A stretch of DNA of 64,000 nucleotides from Desulfosporosinus acidiphilus SJ4 (GTDB taxonomy: Bacteria; Bacillota; Desulfitobacteriia; Desulfitobacteriales; Desulfitobacteriaceae): positions 2,699,977-2,763,976 of the forward strand of contig NC_018068.1 of assembly GCF_000255115.2 (NCBI RefSeq), read 5' to 3'. The translations under genes and the position numbers were made by a program. Of the stretch, positions 1 to 9,570 are shown in pieces. The notes below the pieces were generated by a model, which was not told the DNA's origin, did not search any database, and saw only the letters and a list, made by a program, of their open reading frames with translations. Every line of letters starts with the position of its first letter. Position 1 is the first letter of the stretch.

Positions 1-549
1 ATATTTTAAGCCTTCGACCCCTGCCTGTAAAGTTTCATCCAAAATATTTAATTGGATTTGCGCCATCTCCCAGTCAAAAGTATCTACGATTTCTTTAAAT
101 GCCGATAAAGTTCCATGAAAGGAAAAAGCCTTATGCCTTATTTTCCCTTTTTGAACCATCTTGTCTAGGAAACTAAAGCCGTCAAATTTTCTAACCTTCT
201 CCCAATTATCATGACTTAAGTTATGCAGCAGATAAACATCAATGTATTCTGTTCCAAGACGTTTTAGTTCTTCATCCAAATATTTTTCAAAATCCTCATG
301 CTTACTTATGTGCCAGATAGGGTTTTTCGTTGCTATGAAAGTTTTATTTCTGTAACCATCTTTGAGAGCTTTTCCAGTTATTATTTCGCTATCCTTATAC
401 ATGTAAGCGGTATCAATGTAGTTCACCCCATGATCTAGTGCATACCTAACCATTTCAATTGCATCTTTCTCGCTCGATGGGAATCGCATACAACCCAGCC
501 CAAACCTAGAAACGTTAAGTCCCGTTTTTCCAAATTGCGTATACTGCAT
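1..549 (-). CDS. Aldo/keto reductase, COG1453-like (3' end cut off by window)
   Basis: Reading the minus strand from the ATG at 549 gives 183 codons that stay open to the window edge, so the C-terminus is missing. The N-terminus (MQYTQFGKTGLNVSRFGLG) is typical of the NAD(P)H-dependent aldo/keto reductase barrel. The expected catalytic residues are visible: Asp and Tyr in DTAYMYKDSE, Lys in FIATKNP and His in VYLLHNL. The FHG and AQIQLNILDE segments resemble the COG1453 branch, whose members usually carry a C-terminal 4Fe-4S region; that part would lie beyond position 1. A GGAG lies 7 bases before the ATG. The substrate is not predictable. Confidence 0.9.
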   Translation of the reverse strand, partial: MQYTQFGKTGLNVSRFGLGCMRFPSSEKDAIEMVRYALDHGVNYIDTAYMYKDSEIITGKALKDGYRNKTFIATKNPIWHISKHEDFEKYLDEELKRLGTEYIDVYLLHNLSHDNWEKVRKFDGFSFLDKMVQKGKIRHKAFSFHGTLSAFKEIVDTFDWEMAQIQLNILDETLQAGVEGLKY

Positions 550-701
550 TTGACACACTCCATTTCCAATATTGTCTTTCAAATGAAGGTAATATCTGCG
601 AAAACATGCCCAGAATATACACTACTAACCTACTACTGGCCTTTTGTTACTTTCCTTAAAGCGAGACCTTTGGCAATCACCGATTGCACAACAGAAGAAC
701 A

Positions 702-1103
702 TCAGGCACCTGCCGGATTTTTAGTAAGACATTCGTGCCCAGTATTTGCCCCAGTATGCTTTTTAATATCGTCCAGAGAAGAGCAACATTTTGCGATCGC
801 CACATGATATAAAATTTCATCCTCCGTAACGTTTGCACAATAACAAATTGAAACGGGAGGAGGAACTTCCTTAAGCCAGATCTTATTAATCAATTGTTCT
901 TGGGGGATTGTCTTCTTATTTTGAGTATAATAGGCAACATCGCATTCGGGAGTTGTACAGAGGAAAAACTGTTCGCCTTCAACTTTAAAACCCTGTTTTA
1001 CCTGATGCTGAACTGTAATTTTGCGAACCTTCTGTCCTATACCATGACAAAGAGGACAAGTCGGAGCCATTTCTTTATCTTTATTCGTGTTAAGTTGAAT
1101 CAT
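702..1103 (-). CDS. CopZ-like zinc/[2Fe-2S] protein
   Basis: A 133-residue cysteine-rich protein. The N-terminal part has a CPLCHGIG zinc-ribbon-type motif and a later Cys in LCTTPECDVAYY. The C-terminal part (VSICYCANVTEDEIL, then CCSSLDDIKKHTGANTGHEC) has the C-x-C and C-x(n)-C layout of a BFD-like [2Fe-2S] domain. This is the arrangement of the extra N-terminal domain of Archaeoglobus CopZ, which binds one zinc and one [2Fe-2S] cluster. No heavy-metal-associated (MXCXXC) copper domain follows, so this is the stand-alone form. A role in copper handling or electron transfer is inferred from the family only. It lies between the aldo/keto reductase and yfiT on the same strand. Confidence 0.75.
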   Translation of the reverse strand: MIQLNTNKDKEMAPTCPLCHGIGQKVRKITVQHQVKQGFKVEGEQFFLCTTPECDVAYYTQNKKTIPQEQLINKIWLKEVPPPVSICYCANVTEDEILYHVAIAKCCSSLDDIKKHTGANTGHECLTKNPAGA

Positions 1104-1158
1104 AGTTTATCATTTCCTTCTTTAGATCTAAAAATCTAAGTATAGGGGGTGTGGAAAG

Positions 1159-1674
1159 CTAAAGGCCAATATAGTTAGTAATGTGTGCTAAATGATGATT
1201 ACCATGCCAGGCATATAACCCAATTCCCTTTCTAAGGCTTACGTCTCCGGCCTCTGGATGGCGAAATTGACAATTAAGTTCGGTGCCTGATAACGACCTC
1301 ATTAAAAAAGCCCATCTTTCATGTAGAGTTTCGATAAGCTTCAGAGAAACCTCGACTGGTAATGTTCGTGCGTCTTCAAGCTCTGCCCATAACGCTTCGT
1401 TATACGGCATTATTGTAGGGTTATTCTCAGTCAGTGCGAGTTTGAATCTTATGTAACCATTCATATGACTATCTGCTATATGATGAACAACTTGCCGGAT
1501 CGTCCATCCCCCTGGCCTGTAGGATGAATTTAATTGTTCCTTACTCAAATCTTTAACCGAATCAGCAAGCAAACGTGGCAAAACCTCGATTTGAGCAATC
1601 AAATTCTCAACTTGATCCAGACTAACATCTTCTGACATATTAAATTGACCGATGGGATACCTAAGTTTATCCAT
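1159..1674 (-). CDS. yfiT: YfiT/DinB-family metal-dependent thiol transferase or hydrolase
   Basis: 171 residues, close to Bacillus subtilis YfiT in length and sequence: N-terminal RYPIGQF, then WTIRQVVHHIADSHMN and the C-terminal WHGNHHLAHI. The three histidines expected to bind the metal (in VVHHIADSH and HGNHHLAH) are present. DinB/YfiT proteins form a four-helix bundle; some relatives transfer low-molecular-weight thiols such as bacillithiol, so a role in electrophile detoxification is plausible. The specific substrate cannot be read from sequence. An AAGGAGG precedes the ATG with rather long spacing. It is the first gene of the minus-strand run that continues to CopZ-like and the aldo/keto reductase. 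Confidence 0.88.
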   Translation of the reverse strand: MDKLRYPIGQFNMSEDVSLDQVENLIAQIEVLPRLLADSVKDLSKEQLNSSYRPGGWTIRQVVHHIADSHMNGYIRFKLALTENNPTIMPYNEALWAELEDARTLPVEVSLKLIETLHERWAFLMRSLSGTELNCQFRHPEAGDVSLRKGIGLYAWHGNHHLAHITNYIGL

Positions 1675-2140
1675 AACTGAACATGACCTCCTTTTGGTTA
1701 ATCAATGGATTGCCTCCTTCAGTTCCTCAACATCGTAAAATATCCTGGTTGATGTTCCACAAAAACTTGATAAGAGCCATTTTATAATGCCAAGTCAGCA
1801 TATTTTAAAAAGTAATCAAAGCTTACATTTGTTACCTTATTGATACCTACTACTCCTATACATGCTGTGGCTTTTATACATTTCCCTTCATAATAATATG
1901 ATTTGTAAATACTCCATTTCTAACCCCTATATAGTTCATTTATTAACATTTTATCATATAATTTATTTTTATGGGGTATCAGACTACTCGCCCCCCTGGC
2001 TTGGAAAGCAGAAAAAAAATTAATCAATGGGGTTTGAATATGTGTTTATCCACTTCTTCTTATTCTGAGGTTCGGAAGGACAACAATATGGGGAAGGCAG
2101 TTAATATCTACCCTCCCCCTGTTAACTCCTAATTATCTCC
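1675..2140. other. Intergenic, no gene recognised
   Basis: About 465 AT-rich bases between yfiT and the MaoC relic. I see no convincing reading frame with a ribosome site, no clear hairpin-plus-T terminator and no repeat. The yfiT promoter should lie at its left end. Confidence 0.5.
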
Positions 2141-2260
2141 TCAAGAGCATTTCTTGAAAACCGCCGTACCATTCACAACAATTTCTCCATGTTGGTTAGT
2201 TACTGTAGTTTGCTGCACTTTCCGCAAATTAGTGGTGCGATCTTCCAAAATTCCGAGACG
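2141..2260 (-). pseudogene. Relic of a MaoC/PhaJ-type enoyl-CoA hydratase (C-terminal fragment)
   Basis: The minus strand encodes about 39 codons ending in a TGA at 2143-2141, with an in-frame TAG at 2263-2261 that prevents extension upstream. The fragment reads TTVTNQHGEIVVNGTAVF near its end, the signature of the C-terminal beta strand of MaoC-type (R)-specific enoyl-CoA hydratases (pattern T-x-x-x-N-Q-x-G-x-x-V-x-x-G-x-A). No start codon or ribosome site serves it, and the bases further upstream do not continue the domain convincingly. It follows gntP on the same strand, so it is probably the remains of a last gene in this acyl-CoA operon. Confidence 0.6.
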
Positions 2261-2311
2261 CTAAGACTTCACTTACGTCTAGGAAAAAGCTATTTAAATT
2301 TACTTCATTTC

Positions 2312-3706
2312 TTAAGCAAAACGGAATATAGTGGTGATTCCAATCAAAACAAATACTGTGCTTGCCTTTATTAAGGTAATTGCAAAGATGTCTTTATAGG
2401 ACTGCTTATGGGTTAAGCCGCTGATCGCCAGGAGGGTAATTACCGCACCATTATGCGGCAGGGTATCCATCCCGCCGGAAGCCATGGAGGCAACACGGTG
2501 CAAGAGTTCCGGGCTCACATTAGCTTTATGGGCCCAAGCCAGATAGTCTTTGCCAAAGGTATCAAGTGCTATACTCATTCCACCAGAGGCTGAACCGGTT
2601 ACCCCTGCTAAAGTATTCACCGTAACGGCTTCAGATAATAACGGACTGCCGCCGTGATTGATGTTCATGAGAGCATGGGCAATGGAGTTGAAACCAGGAA
2701 GTGTTTTAATAACATTACCATATCCTACTTCGGATGCTGTATTCATAACCGCGAGTAAAGAACCGATAGCGCCGGCATTAATTGCTTTAGCGACATTGCC
2801 ATTAATTCGCTTTGGATTAAGCACTAAAGCAATAAATGTGCCCGCCGCTAAACCAATGATTAAGGCCCAGTTGTTCATAGTTCCGACCACGCCATCTTTA
2901 GGAATACTATAGGGAGCCTTTGTAACCCATGAAGCAATATCCCATTGGGGAAAAACAACTTTTTGTAATAATAATGTAACAACAAGTACGGAAATTAGAG
3001 GTATTGTTGCCAATAAGGCATTGGGCAGATTTTGGTCTTCAACCAGTTCCGGTTCATTCGCATGAAGGCCATATCCTTCACCGGCCGCCTGGGCTTTCCT
3101 TTTACGCCATTCAAGATAAAGAATGCCAACCACAAATATGATAATCGCTCCTGCTGTTCCAAACACCGGGGCAGCATATAAATCCGTATTAAAAAATTTC
3201 ATGGGGATAGTATTTTGAATCTGCGGTGTACCCGGCAGAGCATCCATCGTGAAGGTAAAGGCACCTAAGGCAATCGTTGCCGGGATTAAGCGTTTGGGAA
3301 TATCCGCTTCTTTAAAAATCGAAGCAGCAAAGGGGTAAACGGCAAAGGCAACCACAAAAAGACTGACCCCGCCATAGGTGAGAATTGCACATGATAAAAC
3401 CACCGAGAGCATCGCTTGTTTTTTACCTAACTTCTGAACAATAGCTTTAGCAATGGCTTTCGCTGCACCGGATTCCTCCATCGCTTTACCGAACACAGCT
3501 CCAAGGAGAAAGAATGGAAAGTAAACTTTTACATAACTGGCCAAATTGGGGAGAAACACTTCAGTGTAAGTCGGCATAATGGCCATTCCCGATAGTACTG
3601 CTGCTAGGAGGGCAAACACCGGAGCGAAGAAGATAACGGAATATCCTTTATAAGCCATGAACATCAGAAGTCCCAAGCTTAGCAAAATCCCAAGTACTGC
3701 TAACAT
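2312..3706 (-). CDS. GntP-family permease (hydroxy-acid:H+ symporter)
   Basis: 464 residues, almost entirely hydrophobic segments, beginning MLAVLGILLSLGLLMF with GGGGG five bases upstream. The GntP family imports gluconate and related small acids, including 3-hydroxybutyrate, across the cytoplasmic membrane. Family features seen are the PTYTEVFLPNLASYVKVYFPFFLLGAVFGK-type segment (residues about 45-75) and the conserved C-terminal ASGGMDTLPHNGAVITLL loop. It is the last intact gene of a four-gene unit with thiolase, SDR and CoA-transferase, which argues for import of a C4 acid rather than gluconate. The substrate is inferred from context. Confidence 0.88.
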   Translation of the reverse strand: MLAVLGILLSLGLLMFMAYKGYSVIFFAPVFALLAAVLSGMAIMPTYTEVFLPNLASYVKVYFPFFLLGAVFGKAMEESGAAKAIAKAIVQKLGKKQAMLSVVLSCAILTYGGVSLFVVAFAVYPFAASIFKEADIPKRLIPATIALGAFTFTMDALPGTPQIQNTIPMKFFNTDLYAAPVFGTAGAIIIFVVGILYLEWRKRKAQAAGEGYGLHANEPELVEDQNLPNALLATIPLISVLVVTLLLQKVVFPQWDIASWVTKAPYSIPKDGVVGTMNNWALIIGLAAGTFIALVLNPKRINGNVAKAINAGAIGSLLAVMNTASEVGYGNVIKTLPGFNSIAHALMNINHGGSPLLSEAVTVNTLAGVTGSASGGMSIALDTFGKDYLAWAHKANVSPELLHRVASMASGGMDTLPHNGAVITLLAISGLTHKQSYKDIFAITLIKASTVFVLIGITTIFRFA

Positions 3707-3725
3707 ATAAATCCCCCTTTATTTA

Positions 3726-4904
3726 TTACCTTTCTACAATCATGGCTATACCTTGACCGCCGCCAATGCACAACGTTGCTAGGCCACGTTTGACTTGCTG
3801 CTTTTTCATTTCATGAAGCAATGTGACCAAGACTCTTGTTCCCGAGGCACCAATAGGATGCCCTAACGCTATAGCTCCACCATTGATATTCGTTTTGTCA
3901 GCATCGAGTAGAAGTTCCCTGGCCACGCTTAAAGTTTGAGATGCAAAAGCCTCGTTGGCCTCAATAAGGTCGATGTCTTCAATCTTCAGGTTAGCTTTTG
4001 CCAAAGCTTTGCGCGAGGCCGGAATTGGACCGGTTCCCATGATCAGCGGATCCACGCCGGCAGAAGCCCACGAAGTAATCGTTGCCAGTGGAGTCAAACC
4101 AAGCTCCTCTGCTTTTTCCATAGACATGACTACGACTGCGGCCGCACCGTCATTGATTCCGGAAGCATTTCCCGCTGTAACGGTGCCATCTTTTTTAAAT
4201 GCCGGTCTTAATTTTGCTAACCCGTCATAGGTAGCACCGAAACGCGGGAATTCATCTTGATTAACCAAGATTGTTTCACCCTTCCGTTGCGGGACAGGGA
4301 CAGCGATGATTTCATCTTTGAATTTTCCCGACTTAATTGCGGCTTCGGCACGGTTTTGGCTGGATACCGCATACTTGTCTTGTTCCTCCCGGGAAATGTC
4401 ATAGTGTTCAGCAATATTTTCTGCCGTAACTCCCATATGGATGTTATGGAAGGCATCGGTCAAACCATCATTAATCATGGTATCGATCACTGCATGATTC
4501 CCCATGCGATAGCCATTCCGGGCTTTGGGCAAAGCATAGCTTGCCTGAGACATGCTTTCCATTCCACCGGCAACAACAATATCCGCATCATTGCTTAGAA
4601 TTGCCTGTGCCGCACAGATCACGGCCTTTAAGCCTGATCCGCATACTTTGCTTACAGTCCAGGCAGGAACTTCTTGGGGAACACCTGCTTTCATTGCGGC
4701 TTGACGAGCAGGATTTTGTCCTTGGGCTGCCGATAACACATTCCCCATAATCACTTCTTCGACTTGGTCAAGCTTTAGACCGGCACGTTTAATTGCTTCC
4801 TTTATGACAACAGCTCCAAGTTCGGCTGCGGGAATTTGAGATAAAGCTCCTTCAAAACTGCCAATGGGTGTCCTTACTGCACTTACGATTACGACTTGTC
4901 TCAT
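3726..4904 (-). CDS. Acetyl-CoA C-acetyltransferase (thiolase)
   Basis: 392 residues, full length for a biosynthetic/degradative type II thiolase. The acyl-accepting Cys lies in [12 protein letters not shown] (about residue 88), the catalytic His in [15 protein letters not shown], and the second Cys in CIGGGQG near the C-terminus. It interconverts two acetyl-CoA and acetoacetyl-CoA in the cytosol. GCAGGAGG precedes the ATG. Together with the upstream SDR and CoA-transferase it completes a route from 3-hydroxybutyrate or acetoacetate to acetyl-CoA; the reverse direction (C4 synthesis) is also possible. Confidence 0.95.
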   Translation of the reverse strand: MRQVVIVSAVRTPIGSFEGALSQIPAAELGAVVIKEAIKRAGLKLDQVEEVIMGNVLSAAQGQNPARQAAMKAGVPQEVPAWTVSKVCGSGLKAVICAAQAILSNDADIVVAGGMESMSQASYALPKARNGYRMGNHAVIDTMINDGLTDAFHNIHMGVTAENIAEHYDISREEQDKYAVSSQNRAEAAIKSGKFKDEIIAVPVPQRKGETILVNQDEFPRFGATYDGLAKLRPAFKKDGTVTAGNASGINDGAAAVVVMSMEKAEELGLTPLATITSWASAGVDPLIMGTGPIPASRKALAKANLKIEDIDLIEANEAFASQTLSVARELLLDADKTNINGGAIALGHPIGASGTRVLVTLLHEMKKQQVKRGLATLCIGGGQGIAMIVER

Positions 4905-4981
4905 AATTTACCTCCTGCATAAATAAACGAACACAAAACCATAATGATTTCCAGTCACCAGTGCTTGTAGGCATCCCGTGC

Positions 4982-5728
4982 TTAAAAGTGGAAGCCGCCG
5001 TTGATATCTAAGACAGAGCCAGTTACATAACCGGAAGTGTCCTCTGCCAGAAAAAGTACAGCTTCGGCTATCTCTTGAGGTTCGGCAAAACGCCCCACCG
5101 GAATTTTAGCAATAATTCCGTTAAGGACATCTTCCGGATAAGTCATCATCATTGAGGTTTTGATATAGCCGGGAGCAACTGCATTGACTGTAATGCCCTT
5201 TTTGGCATTTTCCGCAGCAGTTATTTTCGTTAACCCAATCAGTCCCGTCTTAGCCGTTGCGTAATACCCCGTTCCGGCAACTCCTGTTCTGGCGGTTACT
5301 GAAGAAATATTTACAATCCGGCCGTAATTTTGCTGGCCCATGGAAGGTAAGACTGCTTTAGTACAGAGAAAAGGGCCGGTGAGATTGACCGCTATGACTG
5401 CGTCCCACTTTGATTTCTCTGCTTTATGGATTAAACCGTCTCGATTAATTCCTGCATTATTAACTAAAATATCAATACGGCCGAAGCGTTCCAAAACGTT
5501 CCTCGTCATCTCTTCAACTTCAGCCTCATTACTTACATCTGCAAGAAAAAGTTCTGCTTCAGCTCCCAGCTCTCTCAATTCTGTAATCGTCTCAAGGGCT
5601 TGTTTTTCATTGAAGCGAACATCATTGATTGCCAGTTTTGCCCCTTCACGGGCAAACGTTATTGCTATGGCTTTTCCCAAGCCTTGACCAGCACCGGTTA
5701 TTAAAGTTACGCGATCTTTGGTTCTCAT
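4982..5728 (-). CDS. Short-chain dehydrogenase (3-hydroxyacyl-CoA/3-oxoacyl reductase type)
   Basis: 248 residues from the ATG at 5728, which overlaps the CoA-transferase stop as ATGA; a GTG four codons upstream is an alternative. The Rossmann motif TGAGQGLG, the NNAG motif (LVNNAG) and the active-site YxxxK (YYATAKTG) are all present, with the preceding Ser in NISSV. The protein resembles FabG/PhaB reductases. In this operon it most likely converts 3-hydroxybutyryl-CoA to acetoacetyl-CoA, or free 3-hydroxybutyrate to acetoacetate. Which thioester or free acid is used cannot be decided from sequence. Confidence 0.93.
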   Translation of the reverse strand: MRTKDRVTLITGAGQGLGKAIAITFAREGAKLAINDVRFNEKQALETITELRELGAEAELFLADVSNEAEVEEMTRNVLERFGRIDILVNNAGINRDGLIHKAEKSKWDAVIAVNLTGPFLCTKAVLPSMGQQNYGRIVNISSVTARTGVAGTGYYATAKTGLIGLTKITAAENAKKGITVNAVAPGYIKTSMMMTYPEDVLNGIIAKIPVGRFAEPQEIAEAVLFLAEDTSGYVTGSVLDINGGFHF

Positions 5729-7299
5729 TTTGCCACACACTCCATATACGTTTTTTCATACTTCATCAAACCAAGATTAAAGATCCGGTGATCCATTTCT
5801 TTCAGTTCAGACGATATTCTGGGACGGGGACTCATCAGGGATAATACATCTTTTTCCACATCAATCCCCGGTGCAATTTCCTTAAGGATCAGACCTTCTT
5901 CACTCAGGGAGAATACGGCTCGTTCAGTGATATATATTACTTTCTTGCCATTCTTCCTCGCATAATGACCACTAAAGGTAATCTGTTCTACCTCTTCTAT
6001 GAATTTAGGAATTTTCCCCTCGTTAATAATGTTTAGACTGCCCTCTGTAACCGCTACCTCGAGTCCACCGGCTGTAAAGGTTCCGCAAAATACTACTTTT
6101 TTGGCATTCTGAGTGATGTTGATAAAACCACCGGCACCGGCAATCCTCGGTCCAAACTTGCTGACATTCACATTTCCCTGGGCGTCCGCTTGAGCCATTC
6201 CCAAAAACGCTATATCCAGCCCTCCACCATCGTAAAAATCAAATTGGTACGGCTGATCGATAATACAATCCGGATTAAAGCTGGCCCCGAAACTCAATCC
6301 GCCTGCGGGAACCCCTCCGATTCCTCCGGATTCTAAAGTCAGGTTCATTTCATCTAACGTTCCCTCTTCTGTTGCAACGGCTGCTATCCCTTCAGGCATT
6401 CCAATCCCCAGGTTTACGACAGCTCCGAGGCTAAGTTCCATATAAGCTCTGCGAGCAATAACTTTTCGTTCATCAAGAGGCATAGTTTCAAGTTGAGAGA
6501 GTGGTAAGCGAAGTTCTCCGCTGTAAGCAGGGTTATATTGTTCTGCAAACGACTGCATATGCCTGTCAGGATTGGCTTTGACAATCACATCAACCAAAAT
6601 TCCTGGAATGATCACTTCCCGAGGGTTTAAAGTTCCGCGTCGAACAACCCTTTCAACCTGAACAATGACAAGGCCCCCATTATTTTTTACAGCTTGAGCA
6701 ATAGACAGCACCTCTAAGGTTAATGCTTCTTTCTCAAGAGATATATTTCCATCCTCATCAGATGTCGTACCTCGTAAAAGTGCAATTTCGATTGGAAAAC
6801 TATGATAAAGCAAATATTCTTTACCTTGGACAGATAAAAGTTCAACTAAATTTTCTTGGGTTACTTTGTTTAATCTTCCACCGCCCAGACGGGGATCGAC
6901 AAAGGTATCCAACCCCACATGGGTCAAGGTTCCAGGTTTGCCTGCGGCAATATCTCGAAACAAGTGCGTTATAACACCTTGAGGAAAATTGTAGGCTTCG
7001 ATTTTTTCTTCAACTGCCATTTTCCCCAACTTAGGAGCCAGATTCCAATGCCCGCCGACGACACGTTTTAGCAATCCCTCGTGGGCGAGGTGGTTCAAAC
7101 CTTTATCTCGTCCATCTCCTTGTCCGGCTGCATATACCAACGTTAAATTTCGCGGTTCACCCGTTTCAAGGAACCTCTTTTCCAGCGCTTCGGTGAGTTC
7201 TTCCGGATGACCAATCCCGACAAAACCATCAATGGCTATGGTACTGCCGTGTGGAATTAACTCTACCGCTTCATTCGCTGACATAAATCGTTTTCGCAC
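5725..7299 (-). CDS. Acyl-CoA:carboxylate CoA-transferase, fused alpha-beta (Pct/YdiF type)
   Basis: The protein joins two CoA-transferase family I domains in one chain, like propionate CoA-transferase and YdiF. The N-terminal domain has [21 protein letters not shown]; the second domain has [16 protein letters not shown] and the catalytic Glu in [15 protein letters not shown]. The most likely start is the GTG at 7299, 11 bases after GGAGGA; the open frame extends to 7350 with a basic, unlikely N-terminus, and an ATG at 7284 is a second choice. It would activate an imported carboxylate by taking CoA from acetyl-CoA or a similar donor. It is the first gene of the operon behind the sigma-54 promoter at 7442-7459. 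Confidence 0.92.
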   Translation of the reverse strand: MRKRFMSANEAVELIPHGSTIAIDGFVGIGHPEELTEALEKRFLETGEPRNLTLVYAAGQGDGRDKGLNHLAHEGLLKRVVGGHWNLAPKLGKMAVEEKIEAYNFPQGVITHLFRDIAAGKPGTLTHVGLDTFVDPRLGGGRLNKVTQENLVELLSVQGKEYLLYHSFPIEIALLRGTTSDEDGNISLEKEALTLEVLSIAQAVKNNGGLVIVQVERVVRRGTLNPREVIIPGILVDVIVKANPDRHMQSFAEQYNPAYSGELRLPLSQLETMPLDERKVIARRAYMELSLGAVVNLGIGMPEGIAAVATEEGTLDEMNLTLESGGIGGVPAGGLSFGASFNPDCIIDQPYQFDFYDGGGLDIAFLGMAQADAQGNVNVSKFGPRIAGAGGFINITQNAKKVVFCGTFTAGGLEVAVTEGSLNIINEGKIPKFIEEVEQITFSGHYARKNGKKVIYITERAVFSLSEEGLILKEIAPGIDVEKDVLSLMSPRPRISSELKEMDHRIFNLGLMKYEKTYMECVAK

Positions 7300-7441
7300 G
7301 TTCTTTACTCTCCTCCGTTTCTGCTTTCTGTTGGATAGAGTCAACATCAAGAAGTCTTTCTGAAGCCCAAATTAAAATACTCCTCCCTCTCTTCATGTAA
7401 TTCGACATATTTCTTGGTTATTTGATTTCAAATATTCTAAA

Positions 7442-7459
7442 TAGCAAAAACCGTGCCAA
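7442..7459 (-). promoter_or_regulatory. Sigma-54 (-24/-12) promoter of the CoA-transferase operon
   Basis: The minus strand reads TTGGCACGGTTTTTGCTA, matching the RpoN consensus TGGCACG-N4-TTGCW at every fixed position, with 12 bases from the first G of GG to the G of GC. Transcription should begin near 7432, about 130 bases before the GTG start. The adjacent gene encodes a sigma-54 activator, which fits. Confidence 0.93.
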
Positions 7460-7467
7460 AAAAATAA

Positions 7468-7497
7468 AAACCCGCAGGCTGATAAATCTGCAGGTTT
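7468..7497 (-). terminator. Terminator of the sigma-54 regulator gene
   Basis: The arms AAACC-x-GCAG and CTGC-x-GGTTT (one mismatch, 10-base loop) are followed on the minus strand by TTTTTATTTTTTT. The T tract runs directly into the -24 element of the downstream promoter, so regulator transcription is ended just before the operon's own start. Confidence 0.8.
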
Positions 7498-7508
7498 CTT
7501 TGTTACTA

Positions 7509-7605
7509 TTCCGGAAATCCGGAAAACAATGAAAGATTCTGTTGTTTGGAAACACATAAACTATTGAATATATAGGTTCTCAGCCTATATTCCGGAAACC
7601 CGGAC
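7509..7605. promoter_or_regulatory. Candidate enhancer sites (UAS) for the sigma-54 activator
   Basis: A 16-base palindrome TTCCGGAAATCCGGAA lies at 7509-7524. A second copy with one good half, TTCCGGAAACCCGGAC, lies at 7590-7605, and a third half-site ATCCGGAAAAG at 7619-7629. They sit about 50 to 170 bases upstream of the -24 element, the usual range for bacterial enhancers, and immediately after the activator gene. Binding by the adjacent Fis-type protein is inferred. Confidence 0.75.
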
Positions 7606-7629
7606 TCCGTTTCCATGTATCCGGAAAAG

Positions 7630-9324
7630 TTAAATACCGTAACGTGACATTTTTTCATAAAAACTGGATTTGCTTAAACCTAAGCGCCTTGCGGCTTCAA
7701 TAACATTTCCATGGGTAGTTTCGAGAGCCTTTTTTAACATCTCGCACTCTTTTTTGGCAAGAGCTTCTTTTAACGTTACAATGGCTGCCCCATTAGTAGT
7801 CTCAATAAGGTAATCCGGTAAATGTTCCGCTAATATTTCGTCGCCATCGACGATATTTAAAGCTCGTTCCAGTACATTTTCTAATTCACGGATATTCCCC
7901 GGCCAACTATGGTTTAAGAGGATTTCTAAAGCATCTGAACTGATTTTTTTATGTCCGCAGCCAAGAACTTTCCCGAGTTTATCAAGAAAATGCTCAATTA
8001 ATACGGGGATATCTTCAGTCCGTTGGCGAAGAGCCGGTATTGGTAAACTAACAACGTTCAGCCTATAAAAGAGATCTTGCCGAAACTTTCCATCAAGAAC
8101 CAGTTCTTCTAGTTCACAATTAGTAGCAGCAATGACACGGGTGTTAATTTTAATCGTTTGCGTCCCACCAACCCGTTCCAACTCTCTCTCTTGTAAAACA
8201 CGTAAAAGCTTAACCTGCATACTTAAGGGCATATCGCCTATCTCATCAAGAAAGATACTTCCGCCCTCTGCCTGTTCGAATTTGCCTATTTTGCCGCCTT
8301 TTTTGGCCCCAGTGAACGCTCCTTCCTCATAACCGAACAATTCGGATTCCAACAAGTTTTCTGGTATAGCAGCACAATTTACTTTAATAAACGCCTTGGC
8401 ATAGAAAGGCGACGAATTATGTATAGCGTGAGCGAATAGTTCTTTACCCGTTCCGCTTTCCCCCCTAAGAAGCACCGTAGAACGGCTTGTTGCAGCTTTG
8501 CTAACCATTTCTTTCAGATCAGAAATTACTTTGCTCTTGCCTATAATATTTTCTACAGAGTAACGAGCCTGCTGTTGTTGACGCCGCAGCCTGCCTTTAT
8601 AATACTCCAGTTCTTGCTTTAAACGGCGAGTTTGTTCCTGTAACTGATCAATTTCTGAAACATCTCTAAAAAGCACTTTACCAACTGCGCCGATAATTTT
8701 ATTCCCCTCGCGGATGGGGATCCGGTCACAAATCATATCATGCCCCTTGATCCGTTGAATCTGCCGAATTTCAGGTTTTCCAGTTTTGACGACGATATGC
8801 AGCCGTGTATTTTCCACAACTTCTTCTACCGGACGACCAATCATCTTTTCCCGCTTAACTCCTATAAAGTTTTCATAGGCTTGGTTAAACGTTGTGACAT
8901 AACCGTTCTCATCGACAATTACAATTCCCTCATAGGCAGTATCTAAGACGGTTGTTAGGATATTTTTCCATTTCTCCGTATCTTCCAGTTTTTTTCGGAC
9001 CTCTTTCAATTCGGTAACATCATTAAGAAGGAGTAATATGCCCGTTTGTTTCTCAGTTATGGTTACCGGAAAAGTGCATACATTTAATGTTTTTGCTTTG
9101 ACAGACACTGTTTCCTCAGTAATGACTTGCTCCATTTCACCGCTTTTAGCGGGTTTTATGGTTGGTAAATACATGGCTAATGGTTTACCTGCCAGGCAAT
9201 TTGCAGAACTGACCAACATCCGTTCAGCAGAAGGGTTTGCCGCCTCAATTATTAACTCAGAATTACATAAAATCATGCCTTGAACGCATGTCTGCCAAAT
9301 TAATGATAATTTGGAAAAATACAC
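7630..9324 (-). CDS. Sigma-54-dependent transcriptional activator (PAS-PAS-AAA+-Fis)
   Basis: 564 residues starting at a GTG with AAGGAGG eight bases upstream. Two PAS-like sensory domains occupy about residues 10-110 and 120-230, followed by a short coiled coil. The AAA+ core has Walker A GESGTGKE, the sigma-54 contact loop GAFTGA, a Walker B segment (GGSIFLDEIGDM) and the arginine-finger region FRQDLFYRLNVV. The C-terminal Fis-type helix-turn-helix reads EAARRLGLSKSSFYEKM. There is no receiver domain, so control is by ligand or redox state at the PAS domains. Position and promoter type make the 2.3-7.3 kb CoA operon its likely target. Confidence 0.96.
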   Translation of the reverse strand: MYFSKLSLIWQTCVQGMILCNSELIIEAANPSAERMLVSSANCLAGKPLAMYLPTIKPAKSGEMEQVITEETVSVKAKTLNVCTFPVTITEKQTGILLLLNDVTELKEVRKKLEDTEKWKNILTTVLDTAYEGIVIVDENGYVTTFNQAYENFIGVKREKMIGRPVEEVVENTRLHIVVKTGKPEIRQIQRIKGHDMICDRIPIREGNKIIGAVGKVLFRDVSEIDQLQEQTRRLKQELEYYKGRLRRQQQQARYSVENIIGKSKVISDLKEMVSKAATSRSTVLLRGESGTGKELFAHAIHNSSPFYAKAFIKVNCAAIPENLLESELFGYEEGAFTGAKKGGKIGKFEQAEGGSIFLDEIGDMPLSMQVKLLRVLQERELERVGGTQTIKINTRVIAATNCELEELVLDGKFRQDLFYRLNVVSLPIPALRQRTEDIPVLIEHFLDKLGKVLGCGHKKISSDALEILLNHSWPGNIRELENVLERALNIVDGDEILAEHLPDYLIETTNGAAIVTLKEALAKKECEMLKKALETTHGNVIEAARRLGLSKSSFYEKMSRYGI

Positions 9325-9513
9325 AGATTAGTCCTCCTTGAAGAAATTATGGAACAAGCGAGAAATATCTTAAAACTCTTCATACGTCATTATACGACAT
9401 GTTTTTACATATACAAGCTTCAAAGTCGCTTGTTCTAGTTTTTGGCATAGTTGGCTAAGGTGTTTGTTCGTCGAATATGAAAATTACCCGTTCCATGGTT
9501 AGAATAGAAAGAA

Positions 9514-9560
9514 AAGAGCAATAGAGTGAGAGTGAAAATCGTCTCATCTCTATTGCTCTT
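9514..9560 (-). terminator. Terminator after the 219-residue hypothetical gene
   Basis: Thirteen-base arms AAGAGCAATAGAG and CTCTATTGCTCTT, with an inner GAGA/TCTC, form a strong hairpin followed on the minus strand by TTTTCTTTCTATT. It lies ten bases beyond the stop at 9571. Confidence 0.85.
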
Positions 9561-9570
9561 CTTGATTATT

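Noticed and set aside
2189-2374. Plus-strand frame of 61 codons
   Set aside because: It is antisense to the gntP end and the MaoC relic, with no ribosome site.
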